Source: Patella vulgata
Taxonomy: Eukaryota; Mollusca; Gastropoda; Patellidae
Reading direction: 5' to 3'
DNA: 64,000 nt
Assembly: GCF_932274485.2 (NCBI RefSeq)
Contig: NC_065879.2
Span: forward strand, 38,372,436-38,436,435
Positions 38,301 to 53,300 of the stretch are shown one piece after another. Every line of letters starts with the position of its first letter. Within the stretch, counting starts at the first letter, position 1. Under the pieces are notes generated by a model. That model saw only the letters and a program-made list of their open reading frames with translations, was not told the origin of the DNA and did not search any database. Both the position numbers and the translations under genes were made by a program.

Positions 38301-41300
38301 ATTATGACACATTTTACATGGGTGCTATTATCTGATGCATAAAAAATTATAACAGTGCAGGAAAGTAGTTTTATTTTGATTAAATTGTCATTCTGTGAAT
38401 ATAATGATAATTTATACAGCTTCAAATAAGTAAATTTGTATTGTATTCTTCAGAAAACATTCCAAGTATCTGTCGACTCAGATGTTTTACCACATGATGT
38501 AAGAGCTGAAGTTATTGGTCCTGATTCTATTCCACCAGTTAGAATGAATTGGTCTGGCAAAACGGCTACCTGTTCTTTTACTCCTTCAGAAACTGGCATG
38601 CATAAGGTTGGTTATATTTACCTCAGGTCAATAGAAGGACTCAAATACCATAAATCACCATGTCCACAATGTATATTCACTATTAGACAATCTTAACTGT
38701 CAGATTATATCTTCACAATGAAAATTTTCATTACCTAGTCCTTTCCATAAAATTTATTTCACCTTCACAAAATTTGCACAATAAAAATTTAGAATTGGGC
38801 AATGTGACTCATGAAGATTTATATTCAGGTCAATTGCACCAAGGAAATTTCAGCTTTAAATCTTCTAACCTTCTCCTCCATGGCAGTTCTTCGCCAGACC
38901 ATGACAATGCAATATGTGGCAGTATTCCACCAAGACAATTCACTGTCAGTGTCCTTATGACAATTAATATGGATTCATTATAATAATAATTGTCCAGCTT
39001 GAAACCACAGATAAACAAATGTCTCTTTATGTCTATTTGAAAATCTCTAAATGAATAAATTGTTTTTATTTTAGTTGAATGTGTATGTTGAAGGAGAAGC
39101 AGTTTCAGGCTGTCCAGTTAGTTTCCAGGTTTCATCAGATCGTTCACAAGTATACTGTCATCCAGTAGAAAAATGTCCCATTGGTCAAACCACAGAAATG
39201 AAAGTAGACACATCAAGAGCTGGAAAAGGGAATGTACGAATTGAGGCTAGATCACCCAGTGGCCATTTACAAAGTTTAACGGTCACTGATAGGGGTGGTG
39301 TTCATTCTGGAAGTTTTAATCCAACAGAAGTTGGTAAGAATGCTAAGAAACTTGCATGAAAATATAAATCCTCCAGTTCATCACAGGTTGAATACATGAC
39401 TTAAGAAAATGTCTTATGTTATGCTACAATCATATACTGTACTCTCAGCATTATTACTGACAACACCCACATATGGGTTTTACTATAATATAATCGGGAA
39501 CATTTTAGATCCCCCACCATGCATTATATTGAGGTCCCAGTGCTGTAGTCAAGAATTGTTGTATTATGAAGCAGATTATTGTGCAGCAGTACATTGTCTG
39601 TTTTTCTTTTGTGATCAAACACCTTAAAGCATCAATTTAAACAATATTCTGTTCAATAAAAACGTACACATTCCATGAACTAAACTAATGTAAAATGATC
39701 TCTGTCTATGATCTCATTCACATTTCTATCCTGGGTCATTCATGAAATTAACCATTTGTCCTTATTCTTTAGGTGATTGGCAGATGTCAGTAAGATATGA
39801 TGATGTTGATGTAGGTGGTAGCCCCTATACAGTTAAAGTATATGATCCTAATGCTGTTAAAGTTTATGGATTAGAAGGTGGTGCTGTTGGAAAAGCTCTG
39901 GCTTTCAATGGTAAGTCATGGATACATAGTACATAGATCAGTATATTATTTAAACAAACTGTATCTGTGATAGGGGAATCTCCAAAGATGTCATTCGGTG
40001 AAATAACTAAGAACCCAAACTCTCTGCAAATCTTGTTTCAGCTTAATCATCTGGTTTGGATCAAAAACCACATCATGCAATTGAGATCTCATCAAATGAA
40101 CCCAATCCTAATAAGAGACCATCTTGCTAAAATATGAAATCTATCATCCCAGCAAGTGACCATCTTGCTAAAATAAGAAATCTATCATACCAGCAAATGA
40201 CCATTCCGATAAAACCATTCTGATTTGATTGAAACACTATATTTCAAATTATGTAAATCATTTGTATGTTTTAGCTGATACATCACAGGCTGGTGATGGG
40301 GATTTAGATGTGACTGTCAATTATCAGGGACAGAATATTCCATGTTATACAACACTAGAATCTAATGGTCTACACAAGATCAACTTCACCCCACAAGGTG
40401 CTGGAGCTTACAAAGTTAATGTTAGATTTGCTGGTGAAGAGGTCAGAGGTGAGTGACTACAGAGAACATATAGGAAAATAATAATCTAGTGTGTGGACTT
40501 AGGCTAAATTATTTACCCCTAAATTGCTATTTAAATGAAATGCAGTTGAATGACAATTTTCCCCCACACCCTTTATCCATCCCTATGTGTTGGTGCTTTC
40601 CAATTGAAAACTACCCACTGCATATGCTTGCTGATATTTATATAGAAATTCCATAGTGCTTAAAGCAAAAAGCTTATGAAAACCATAATTTTCTAAGCTT
40701 TCATAAAGCTGAATTTGCCAAATTATTTTTTTTTTTAAGATGCATATAAAGCTCTAAAATAAATCCCATTTTTTGCTAAGATGTTTATTATGTCAGTATT
40801 TTTTATAACTTTCATATTTTTAAAGTAAGTACACCTTCACCTTTTGATTTTTGTCAAATATTTACCAAGAAAATTTATAAGGCAAAACTTGCTGGTATTA
40901 CAAATATATATTTTGTAGTTTTAGATCTACTTATATACATGTATATATATTTACAATCTTTTGTAATAAATGAGTAACTTCTAGCTTTTTTCTTCCAATT
41001 ATTATGCACAAAATATATATTTCTTCACACTCTGTTTTCTCAGTAGAAGTGTACAAATTGTTGAAGTGCCAAAAATTTAAATAACAATTTCTTTGCTTAA
41101 TTCTTAATCAGCTTAAGTAGGAGATAAATAGTGACAACCTAAAATTCTGTATTGTATAATATTTTATTTTTATTAACAATTTCTATCTTTTGAATAATGA
41201 TTAATATACTTATATGTAGCCTACATGTATATAAGTATTCGAAAATGGGATTTTAATTTGAATTCAGTTATTAGGGCATTTTGTTTTGGGTTCTTTATGA

Positions 41301-44300
41301 CAATGTCAATTTATTAGCTATTTATCTCCAAAATGTCATTATAACTCTCTTGCACTTGATAGGTCCTTCCAAAATATATTCAAACTGTATTATTAAATGT
41401 GCTGAAAAAAACCATGTGTAGTTGACATAACAACATAAAAATTACATTAAATGCAAGACGTAAAAAAAAAAGATACTTTTATTTGTGTTTATGATTATGT
41501 TATAGTTTAAATAAAGAAATATATGTGTACATCGCGATTTTTGACATGTAAAAATGATTGATGTCTGATGCTATTACCTTGTTTCATACCTTGACTGATT
41601 ATCCTGTTTGTAAAATTGAAATCTGTTTGAGTTTTCTATCAAATATAAGTTAATGTTTTGTTTATTTTAATTTCAATTATTCTTTCTACAGGTTCACCCT
41701 ACACTTTAGAAATTGTTGATTCCAGTATGGTAACAGTTACTGGTGATGGATTGAGTCTGGTACCAGTAAACCGACCGGCTGTATTCAACGTTCAAACCCG
41801 AGGAGCTGGTGGTGGAAACATTAATGTAGATGTTATATGTGAGTACAATTTTAATTGTGTAAGAAACGTCTTTAAAATCTCATAAAGCAATGATTAGATC
41901 TAAATTTTAAATGACAATTTTCTGTATATATCTTTGAAATATTCTAAATTATATTTTATGAATAATCATCATTATATTGCCTTAATTATATAATCCTTTG
42001 TATCACTTAATGATACTGGCATGATAACTGTTATTTCGGATTGATCTATCAACTTATGAACTTTCTTGGTGACATTTTGAATGGTGTCTCAGGTCATACA
42101 TGTCAACATCAATCATAAACTTTTCACCAAATTAAGACAAAAGAGTTATAGATCGGTCTTATTTTACAGTTAATCTGTCTGAAAGTTTTAAATTATTGAT
42201 GTCTATATAACCTTTTCTCTCGAATATTTAACTAATCTGCATGTTCTCCTGCTATTAACCAATTGCACCCATTAACATTCTTGTGTTGTATATGTCATCA
42301 GTTTGTTTTGTATGTCATGTAGTTTGGTGTTTGAATGTTTACATGTAGTCAGCATGGCTTAAATTTTTTTTATTAAGTGGAATGTTTAATTTTATGATGA
42401 ACAAAAATATATACATTATACTAATGCCTTAATGGTTAATAGAATAAATATTATGAATAAAATAATTGTATGTTATGTATAAGTATGGTGGTATAAAGTT
42501 TGAATGATTTTCTATATCTCAAAATGAAAAGAAATTATATCATTAGCATGGAAGTAACTCAAGAAATGAATTACAGTGGGTCTTTTTGCTTAAATATATA
42601 TATATATCTGCAAAATCTCAGATTAAACAAATCACTTGTTTTGTAAGATTTACTTCCAGTATATAAAGACATTTATAGAAATGTTTTAATGGATAGGTAA
42701 AGAAAAAAGGGACTCAGGTTTAAGCGGTTGAAAGGAATGTTAAATGAAGCGGTGCTGACTTTATGAAGGAATAGAACGCTTCAGTTTTTAAAAATAGAAT
42801 TTTTGTTATTTTTGGCGTTGGCATGCAGACCTACCACTTCCCTCCGTCCTTTCAAACTATATTAACCGTTTCTTACCGCCTAAAAGCAAGGAATATATCT
42901 CTTAACTGTTTAAAGTTTAAACTTAAAATGGTAAGTATACTTTGAATGGTTTAAATTTTGATGGAAGCCCAGTTACTGAAGTACAGAAAAACGAGTGTTC
43001 ACAAATTAAGATAAATATTTATGCTACAATATAATGTTCTTTTTGATATATAGATTCTCTTACATTATTGTGTGGCTTAATTCCTTTTTTCCAAACTGAT
43101 TCTCTATACAAATCTTTATTTGTACCCATCAAAACAGTTCAATAACTTTATTCAAAACCTAAGACAATGTGAATTTATTTTTTTATTAAAATGAAAACTG
43201 TGCTTTCCGTAATTGAATTTCAAATCAAAATATTGATTGTATAATATGTTAAAAGATTTAATTTTGGTGACTGAATTATGGAATTTAAAGGGTTTTTGTT
43301 ATTTTGTAATTTGTTTTGTTTTTATTAAGTTAAATGTTTTTAATGGTGCAAGATAATTAAAAACTTAACCCTATTTGTTACTGCAGATGTTGGCATGAAA
43401 ATTTTAGTTAAATGTGTAGCATTTTTGAATTTGTTCTAATTTGTTTCACATCTTTGTAAATGAATCGAATAATATAGAAAATCCATTTATTGCGAATTTT
43501 TTGATTAGAGATATGAAATATTTTAAATAGCACCAAGTGGTCGGAAATTAGCCACCAAAATAATACGAGAAACAGATGAATATTATCGAATAGAATATTT
43601 TCCTGAAGAAGCAGGTAATTTCTTTTAATGAACTGAATGATTTGGTTTAGTCAAGTGTCCACTTATCATGTGACATGAAGTCAAATGATATGACTCCTAG
43701 CTTTTATTTTGTCACTGTCCGGTCAAATTTCCCTCATAGCACACTGCATGGTGTATGGCCGTCTTCATTAGCCCAGTCGGAGCAGAACAGTAGGATGTTA
43801 AACCTCATTTCATTTCATTTCTTTTTTATTTGTTAGTTTAAGACTAATAAGTAAATCTGAAGGGTTAAGTCAGATTCAAATAAGCAGTGACAATTTCACA
43901 ACTAAAGAAAATGTAACTATTATTACCAATTCAATATATGTATCTATTTCTAATTAACTGAAGATTTATCATAAATAACTTTATCTCTAATGTTTCAGGA
44001 GATCACAAGATAACAGTATTTTTTTATGATCAGCCATTACGGGGATCACCTTTTACATGTAAAGTTTACGATTTAGGTAAACTTGTTGTTAGAAATATGC
44101 CGAAACGAGTATTACCAGGAAATCTTGTATTATTTGATAGTAAGTTTTATATTTTTTTGGGGGGTCTTTGATAACATCAAGAGAACAATACGATGCTAAA
44201 ATCATAGGGAGAGGTACACATCTCTGCCCGTCTAGCTGGATCCCCAGACTGTGCATATCAATCCTCTTCCTGATCCTTTACTCTGGTTTACTCTTATGAA

Positions 44301-47300
44301 ATTTGGTAGTGTTGGAATAATGCAAGGTAGAATTGATTAATGCAGCATGATCATGATATAAAATCTGTAACATTATAAATGCTACTGAGCAAGAACTTCT
44401 CAAGGGAGGTAATATGCAAGTTAAAACAAGGTAATAGCACACCTGAGCTGAAAAGTTGGAGATTGCCTTTAAGAGAAACAATACAAAGAGCTTAAGTTAC
44501 ATGTTTTACAACAGCTTAATGAAACAACAACTTAATGAAAACAGGAAAAAAATTAATTGTCCACAAAGTGTCAAAAGTTTAATCCCAATGTGAACCTCCC
44601 AGTGATAAGTGGGAAAAGTTAGTTCTATATTTCATTCAAATATTTATAAATGTCTATTTTGTTTATAGTTGATGCATCCCTGGCTGGTTCAGGAAACATT
44701 GAAATACGGGTAAATGAAGGACGAGTAGCGTGTAGTGTAGAAAATAAGGGAGGTCATCAATTTGTGGCATCGTTTATACCAGAAGCACCTATAGAGCATT
44801 ATGTAGAGATGACTTTTAATAATACCCCCGTGGAAGGTTAGTTTACATGTAGGAAGATTTCTTTAGTTTAGTTTCTTAAACAACCAACTCAAAGGCCGAA
44901 ATTTATTTTTTTAATTTCTCATTAAACTAGATCAAACCTAAATGCTTTTTTTCCTGTGACGAACAGGTAACTTACAATTGACAATACTTTATTGATGGTT
45001 TAGAATGGAATTCTCTCCAATCCCAAATCAGTGACAATCGTGTTGACATGAAAATATCAGTTGCATGACAAACCTTAATTGCCTATCACTTAGATTTATT
45101 GTAATTCTGTAGATTCAGAAAATGTGTGAACAACTGTAAACTTGCTTTTAAATGCTTATATTTTGTTGTTTCAGGAAGTCCATGGAGATTAAGCGTGTTG
45201 GATCCACAGCAAATTTCTGCCGTAGGGCATGGCTTAGAACTGATTCCTGTAAATCACAAAGCTAAATTTAAAATATACAGTGAAGGAACTCCTTTAGATG
45301 ATGTCATTGTTACTGTTAAAGGTATATGGGGCTGGGGATATATAAATTACCCCCATCGTCGATATTATACCTGTTTGATTAATAAGCCCTTGCCATTTAT
45401 GATTTAAAATATATTTCAGAGAGGTTATTTCATACAATATAGACATTTTGTGAGAGTGTTTGGGTGTTCATGTTTTGTTGAGTTCGTGGATTTTAATAGT
45501 TATTTGTGTTTGTAATTTTTGAAGTTTTTTGTTGAATTATTTTTAGGTAAGGAATATAATATTACCTCAAGCATTTGATACTACATGATAGATGTGACCA
45601 CTGCTTTAGCTTATAAACTTTCTTTTTCTTTGAAACCATTTTCAAATTAACATTTTACAGATTCAAAATAAGTTTATTCTTTAGATCAAACTAAATTTTG
45701 TTCAGACATTTTGTAGTTTAGTTTGACTATACATGCAATTGTTTTCTTGTAGTTGTTTCCAGATATTTAAATTTTTATATATTAACCAGAATACTCTGTC
45801 TTCCAGAGCACCATGTATTGTCACATATTACACCTAACATAGATAAAAACAAATACTCACAGATACTACAAATTTGTTAAATGTGTGACCAAAATATTAG
45901 TAAATGTTGTTACACTTCGTGCTGTATGCATTGTTCAAACTTTAGCTAAAGTCGGACTATAAAGATTTTAAATTTAAAGATGTTAATTTGTAAATATTAT
46001 TGTTTAGAATTAAGATATTCATCAATCAGTAATTATATTTTATGTATTTCATTTTGTTTGGCTTTTAATATTAAATAATTCAACAAAACATGATTTTAGC
46101 TAAAGTAAATGTAATGGATACAGCCCTTAGGATTATATTAACAAACATACAAGTTTCTTTGTACAGTTCTCACATTGTTTTATAAATGCTGTGTCACTTA
46201 CTCTTTGATGTCTCATCACAAAATCTTTTCTTAATATATTGTATTAATGTTTCTATGAAAAGTAATATTAATTTGTTTTGAACAGTCGTTGTTTAATCTC
46301 GTGTATATTAATGTTAGAGATGTTTATTATTTTTAGCTCCTTCCGGTCAAACCTTACCATCGAATATTTCACGATCTTCTGAGGAAATTAAAGTAGATTA
46401 TACACCAAGTGAAGTTGGTAAGCATCGTCTTAAAATTTAATACTAACTGTAAATTGTCACAGAAAGTGCCGTGGCTAGTGCTTGGACATTTTAAAACGTA
46501 AAAACATATGAAGCTAGAGGTTTAAATTATGGTTCAAACCATAACTCGTTATTATGTATATTATATACATGCCCTTTAATAGTGCTGGGGAGCAACACAT
46601 CAAACTAGAAATCCATAAACATGGGGACAATTGAATGTTCTATTTTTCCCAGAGGAATAGTAAAGTTGTGGAAAAGATTATTCTGTTAACGTGAATTCAT
46701 TTTATATCCAAATATCAAATAATGTGAGATAGCTAGATCCCTTATGTTTCAAGTGAATTCTGTTTGTTTAAATTATTTGTTTCGGTGAATTCAGTTGGTT
46801 TATTTTGTTTTATTCAGGTGATTATGAGATTAGAGTTACCTGTGGTGAAAATGAAGTAAATGGAAGTCCATTTTTAGCCAAGGCCTATGATACATCAGCT
46901 ATAACTGTTACACCTCCTTCAGATGGCTATGTTTATAAACCCATTGACTTCTACCGTAAGTATATATATATATAGGTTTCTAAATAATTTTCATATGTGG
47001 AGTGGTTTTCCTGTACTTATTATGGACAGCCACAATAATGTCTTAAAAAATGATTACATTTACAAGGTCTATATTATATATGTACTGTGTACATAATATA
47101 GAAACCTAGAAGATAAACACAAGATAAAAATACATGGACATTGTAAGACATAAAAACACTATCATATCAAATGAAAAGATCTTGGGGCTGGCAATAACGT
47201 ATCATGGCGAGGGCAACAGAGGCAAATGCCTCGGCCCGGTCCCCAGAGGGGCTCGACAATTCTGTGACCAACTTTTTTTATATTTAGTAGAAATAAATAA

Positions 47301-50300
47301 TAAAGACCCATTTCCCGAAAATCGTGAAACAAAGTGGCCTTTTTTCAATGAGTTTTGAAATTATTAGGTAGGGGGACCCCAGGAGGATGGGTTGGGTGGG
47401 TTTGCAGCGGGCAGTTTATATCAGAAATGTTTCCATAACCCGAAACCTGAATTATTATTTCTGGTTGACAGGTAGCGGTCTTGTTAATTTTCCAAAATTT
47501 CCGCTGGACCCCTATACTCACTCAACCAGCTTGCTTGACAAAAGAATCGCAAATCAATTCTCTGAGTATGTTCCTGACGAAACACACTCTGCACTATTTG
47601 GAAATATGATCTGCAACAACTTCATTCAGATTACTAATCTAGATCGACACTAACTGCTTAGAACTAAGTATATGACTTCCCACCCGGGAACAGTATTGGG
47701 GAACAGCAGGTACGCTGCCTTGGCACCCGCCGACCTCATGATCCGTCACTGAGTGCTGGCCATAACCGTCCACTGCTATGTGCAGTCTTGCACCAGCAGT
47801 GACACAGGCTTGATAAATCAAGGCTTAATGTATAGTGCTTGATATTGCTAGATGTGGAATTAATATAATAATGAATCAACAGAAACTATTTATTAATAAA
47901 TGTGTCTTGATGTCATCACTGAAGACACTGAAGACAGGTCAGATGGCATTCACCTTTGTCCATCTGCCATTCTGACCTGTGTAGCCGCTTATAATTACTT
48001 GTGGTAGCCTAAGTTTACTAAATAGATGAAAAACAGTTCCCTTAAATTCTAATTTGTTTAAATAAAATTGACAAATATGGAGTGTCTTCCAAATTCCTTT
48101 TTGATGGACTGGCATAGATGAAAATGTACTAGACCATTTGTTCCTTTATCCATTCTTTTTGATTGTAGTCAAATGTCTAGTATGTATGTGTATCTGATTA
48201 CCTCTAATATGATGTATATAAAACACATTTAACAGATAATAATGTGACATTGTTACTTTTGTAATTATGTTATTTTACATAATAAATTTTGTATATTTAT
48301 GTGTTGTAGTTGATGTACAGTATGCAGGAGAAGGACAGTTACAGATAATGGTTAATAATGGTAATTTACCCAATGAAGTTGAAGTACAAGAAGATGGTGT
48401 ATATAAAATAACATTTGTACCTGTTGAACCTGGAAAACAAAACATTGATATCAGTTTCAACGAAGAACAGTTACCTTGTAAGTTGTTATTTATTATTATT
48501 GAGGCAAAGGTGTAGGTCTCTAACTTCTTCAGTAACTACATATTATTTGCTGATAAAAGTAAAAGGCAATTTCACTGTCTCATAACTTTAAGTTGACTTG
48601 TGTTGGCTACTAAAATTCATTGTCTGAATACCAACAATTTAATACTGAAATTTTCTTGGCTATCTTTATTACCCGAATCAACATTTCCCCATGCCCTGTT
48701 TGCAAGCCTCTTTGACTTCATAGACCTCTCAAATGTTTTTACCCCTGGTTGGGAAACATTGCTGTAGATTACAGGTTGTTGATCACCTTTTCCCCCCACG
48801 CCCTGCTTGCAAGCCCCTTTGACTTTGTAGACCTCCCAAATGTTTTTACCCTAGGTTGGGAAACACTGCTGTAGATCACAGCTATGGTGTGGCATTGCAA
48901 GGGGTTGTATAATCTCAAAAGGTTGGACTTGGAAGGCAGAGTTTAATATCCTTATCTGGTAATATATAGGCCTACATGTATATTTGTTTTCAAGGTTCAC
49001 CTCTCACATGTAATGCAACTGATCTGAGTTCGGCTATTGTATCTATGAAACCAACAGAAATAGTCAACCATCAAGCAGTGTTTGATATTAAAACAGAAAC
49101 AGATAATGCAAATCAAGTTTACTGTACAGTGGAAGTATATTGTAAGTTTATTATACACAAATTCAAACAACTCAATTCAATATTACTTTTAACAGATATT
49201 TCTTGGTGTAAGATCATATTGCAAGTTTCATTATGATAAACATGGTATTATGTTGAATTGTGAACATGGTATTATGTTTATAACTGAATATTGTGTACTT
49301 ATTATGAATCAGAGTCAACCATGTGTAATAATATGTTTACTTTATTGTAATATGTTGGAATAAATCTGTTATAGGTGGGTTGTTGTTTGTTTTTTGTTTC
49401 TTGTAAAAATGTATATCCATGAATATGGCATACATAAATACACAAACAAAAACGGCTATGTACTAAAAAAATCTTTGATTCAGTTTTTCTCACATTTTGT
49501 CATCTTTGAGCAACTTACACTTTCATATAAGAATTGCACTGGATTGTAATTTTTTTGTACAAAGTTGTTTTGGTCCTTTTCAAATTTCTGATTATTTTCT
49601 CCAAACCCTTTTTAGTTTCGTTTATTTTTGTTTGCATATGATTTCAAAGGATTCTAATTTTCATTCCAAAATCTGCTATAAGAATGTTTGATTATCTGAG
49701 GTTTTAAAAATTTTGAAGACATGATTAACACAAAAGAGATGATTGATTTTAACATCTAATAATAGTAACAATAAATAAGACCAGGGCCCTTATTCACGAA
49801 AACTTAAACTAAGTTAGAACCGAAATTTTAAGAAATTCTGCAACTTCATTGGATATATGCAAATTGATTTTACTGGTCAGCCAATCGAATTGCAGTATTT
49901 CTTAAAATTTCGATTGTATCTTAGTTTAAGTTTTCGTGAATAAGGGCCCTGAAGCTATTGAAAGTAAAACTTACAATATATTATAATTTGCATGTACTGT
50001 ACTTGCATGAACTTGGTTATAGTTATTTTTTGAATATGTTAAAAAAAAATGGTTATTATAAAATGAAACTGTAAGGTTGATATGTGGATGAGGAGCTTAG
50101 CAATATTGCATGGTGGTTATAGCTGTAAACGTGAAGGTTAGCTATCTTTTATTTTCATATTTTATAGCTGTATAGCTTTTTCAGAACATAACCTATATTA
50201 AATATTAATATTTTAGAGGCACTTAGTAACTGGATAGAGTAATAAATTATAACCCATTCTTATGGAAAACAGTATATTTAGATGACATTTTGAAGAGTAT

Positions 50301-53300
50301 TCTCTCAGAATTATCTGGTATTACCTGGATAACATTATGACAATACTCTTTGAAACCTCACTTGAATATATATTAGTAGCCGTTTTCTACAAGATATGTG
50401 TTATACTTTATTACATATTAAATATGTGTGCCAAAATGGGAAAGTTACTGAACAGAATGGTTTTAGTTATAAATTTTTCAAGTGACGTAATTAATTTGTT
50501 TAGTTTGGTTATTATATATTACCTTTCTTTACTATTAGCTCCTACAGGACAGAAAGTACCTGTACATATCACAGGCAATGCATCTACTGGATTTAGAGTT
50601 GAATATGTGCCAAGAGATATTGGTGAGAACATTTATAATTTCTGAAATACATTTACCATAGATGTCATCTTTTAATTAACATTATATAATACCTAATGAT
50701 ACTACATTTTGTTGGCTTTTACTTTATTTTGTATATACCAAAGGCCCCTTGTCAGGCCTGGTGCCATATTTGAGCTAGCAAGAAATCGGTTCTTACTGAA
50801 AGAACTTTTTGGTTAAGATTGGTCTTCTTACTTTAAATGATAACGTCAAAAGTCAGACAATCTGATTGAGATACATATCTAAGTTTGGGTGTGTCTTTTA
50901 TAATTTTGAGGTCACTCAGGGATTTATTTAAGTTATTTATTGACTATAGAGACAATTTCATTGAATAAACTCTTATTTTAAGGTAAATGTGGTTGATTTA
51001 AATATCCTTCCAGATCCTACTGTCATTAAGATCTATAAAATGAAATTTAAACTAAAGGAATAAAACAAAATCAAATTTGTGTTTTAATCAGATTGCAGAA
51101 CAAGAAGGACTAAATGAAATTTATTATTGTGCCCTCCCCACCCCTTTTTAAGTTTTATGTACAATTTACAATAAGTATGCATGATGTTGTGCAAGTGAGT
51201 AAATTTATTGTGCTGTCTTTGTAATTTTAGGAACTTATGTTGTAACAGCTAGTTTAGCAGGCATACAAATAAAAGGAAGTCCATTCCGTGTGAAATCATT
51301 TGATCCAACACAAGTTAAAGTATCTCAGATGCCACAAGGGATAGTTGGAACACCTTGTAAATTTATAGGTAAGTAGCATAATATATAGTCATATATATAT
51401 GTTTTCTGGAAAATATGATATGAAATGAAATGAAATGAAATGGGGTTTAACATCCTACTGTTCTGCTCCTATACTGGGCTAATGAAGACGGGCATATGCC
51501 ATACAGTGTGCTATGAGGGAAATTTTGCCTGGGCAGCGGCACTATCGCCTACTCTTATATCGAATTCCAACTGCCAAGGGATCTTTTACGTGCATTCTAA
51601 TGTATACACGGGACCTCGGTTTTTCGTCTCATACGAAGGACTAGACAGCTGTCCTTGAGGAAAATATGATATAATCAATGCAGAGAATCACTTGCATTTA
51701 GAATAATCTTACTGAATTTGATCGTGTTTTGTTATGATTTTTGTGTGTTCCTGTTACTATATATTTTACAAAATGTAATATGATACTGTAAATGCACATA
51801 TTATAGTCATAAGAATTCAGTTACTCGAGAAATTCAGATGCTCTAGAAGTTCATTGTTACATTTAACACATTATATTATTTGAATGGATTTTTGATGCAT
51901 ACACCAGTCCCAGTCTGAATGAAAATACCCCCTGCAGAACTTGTTTTTATTCCCTGGAACCAATATCTAGAGTTTTATTGTCTTTAATAGTTGATGCCTC
52001 ATCTGCTGGAGAAGGAACACTAGAGTTAACAGTTAGTGCTAATGGACGTAACATACCAAATCAAGCTAGAGCTCTAGGTGGTGGAAGATATGAAGTATCT
52101 TTTGTTGGTCGTCAAGCTACTAAACATCAAGCTAACATAACTTACAATGGCCTCCCAGTCCCAGGTGAGTTTCATAATTATATTTCATTTATTTCAAGTA
52201 TTACATGCTATGATCATCCTAGTTTGGAAAGAATAATCTAAGGATTACTCTATTAGTAATTGCAGGGGGACTGCACCACACACAAACAAATACGTAAGAC
52301 AAACCTACAGATGGGACACAATATACAGACACCACAAACAACAAACACACATATCGGATCAAGTGAATGGATCTGGGGGTTGGCCGTAAGTGTCCACTGT
52401 GCTGTACAGTCCCAGGCCTCTAGGGATACAGATTTCACTCTATGGCATAGTATAACTATATTATTGTTGGATAAAATTGCACCAAATTCGGAATATTCAA
52501 AGGAAGAGATTGACAAAAAACTATTTTGCAGGTTGTCCATTTGAAATTGACTTTCTTGATGCCAGTAGAATTACAGCTCATGGAGATGGCCTTAGTTTGG
52601 TATCCTGTCACCGACCAGCTCATTTCTCTGTCCATGCACCTGGTGCTGCTATGCCAGACCTGTCTGTCCGTGTACAAGGTAGGGTTGGATGATAGCAAGT
52701 GAATATATTTAAAGTTATATCATCTTAAAAACTGTATATGTAGCCTCTCCATGAATAAAGCTTTTTATAATTTTGTTGGGTTTATTTGTATTAAGAAAAA
52801 GCATGCTAACATTTGAAAGGATTGTTTTACTGGAGAATTTCATTCATACAAGTTGAATACCACCAAGTGATAATTAATAAGAAATTGCATGAAAGGTTTG
52901 TGTGATGCTGTATTACCAAACAGTTGACTGCAAGTCTGGACAATATGTTTGGATTACGCAGGAAATACAAATTGTTACTTGAACCATATCAGTAATATAA
53001 TCTAACCCTTAAGATAGCATGACCTCTTTGATTTGGTAAAAAAATTGTTCATTTAATCTGTTTTGAAAAGTGAATATATATCTACATTTAAAACTTTAGA
53101 TTTAGAAATAGCCAGTTTTGTGTTTGTTTTTTTTTAAAAATGCAAAATTTATATAAGTAAACAAACTCACTTTCTCTCCATCTTGTGATTTGAAAATTTA
53201 GTTGAATTCAGATTTCTACATCACTAGACAAAATTAAGCATTAGTTCAATCAAATTTTGTACCCTTTTTTGATCTAAATGAAAGAGGTTTGCTACTGTAA

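Larger units (their letters stand above)
34332..38453. other. Intron after exon 7, possible alternative 3' UTR at its start
   Basis: About 4.1 kb. Reading through the weak donor gives a stop at 34341-34343, with AATAAA at 35086-35091. Then come a SINE, the 36410 TIR element, another SINE and a minisatellite. From 37245 to 38453 only AT-rich sequence is seen. Confidence 0.55.
44140..48309. other. Introns between exons 14 and 19
   Basis: Outside exons 15-18 there are only dispersed-repeat fragments (47108, 47690), an AGGGAGGTAA word near 44403 and AT-rich sequence. Confidence 0.6.

Noticed and set aside
38607-38696. Longer exon 8 ending at another GT
   Set aside because: Downstream GT sites change phase and break the join to LNVYVEGE of exon 9.
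38774-38983. Extra exon between exons 8 and 9
   Set aside because: Exon 8 joins exon 9 in phase and completes Ig 1. This stretch has no Ig-like residues.
47134-47653. Two open frames between exons 18 and 19
   Set aside because: Composition is intronic and partly overlaps a dispersed repeat. Ig 7 reads directly from exon 18 to 19.
52253-52544. Overlapping open frames on both strands before exon 24
   Set aside because: They lie in the dispersed repeat at 52285-52440. Exon 24 starts at 52532 in a frame fixed by its splice site.
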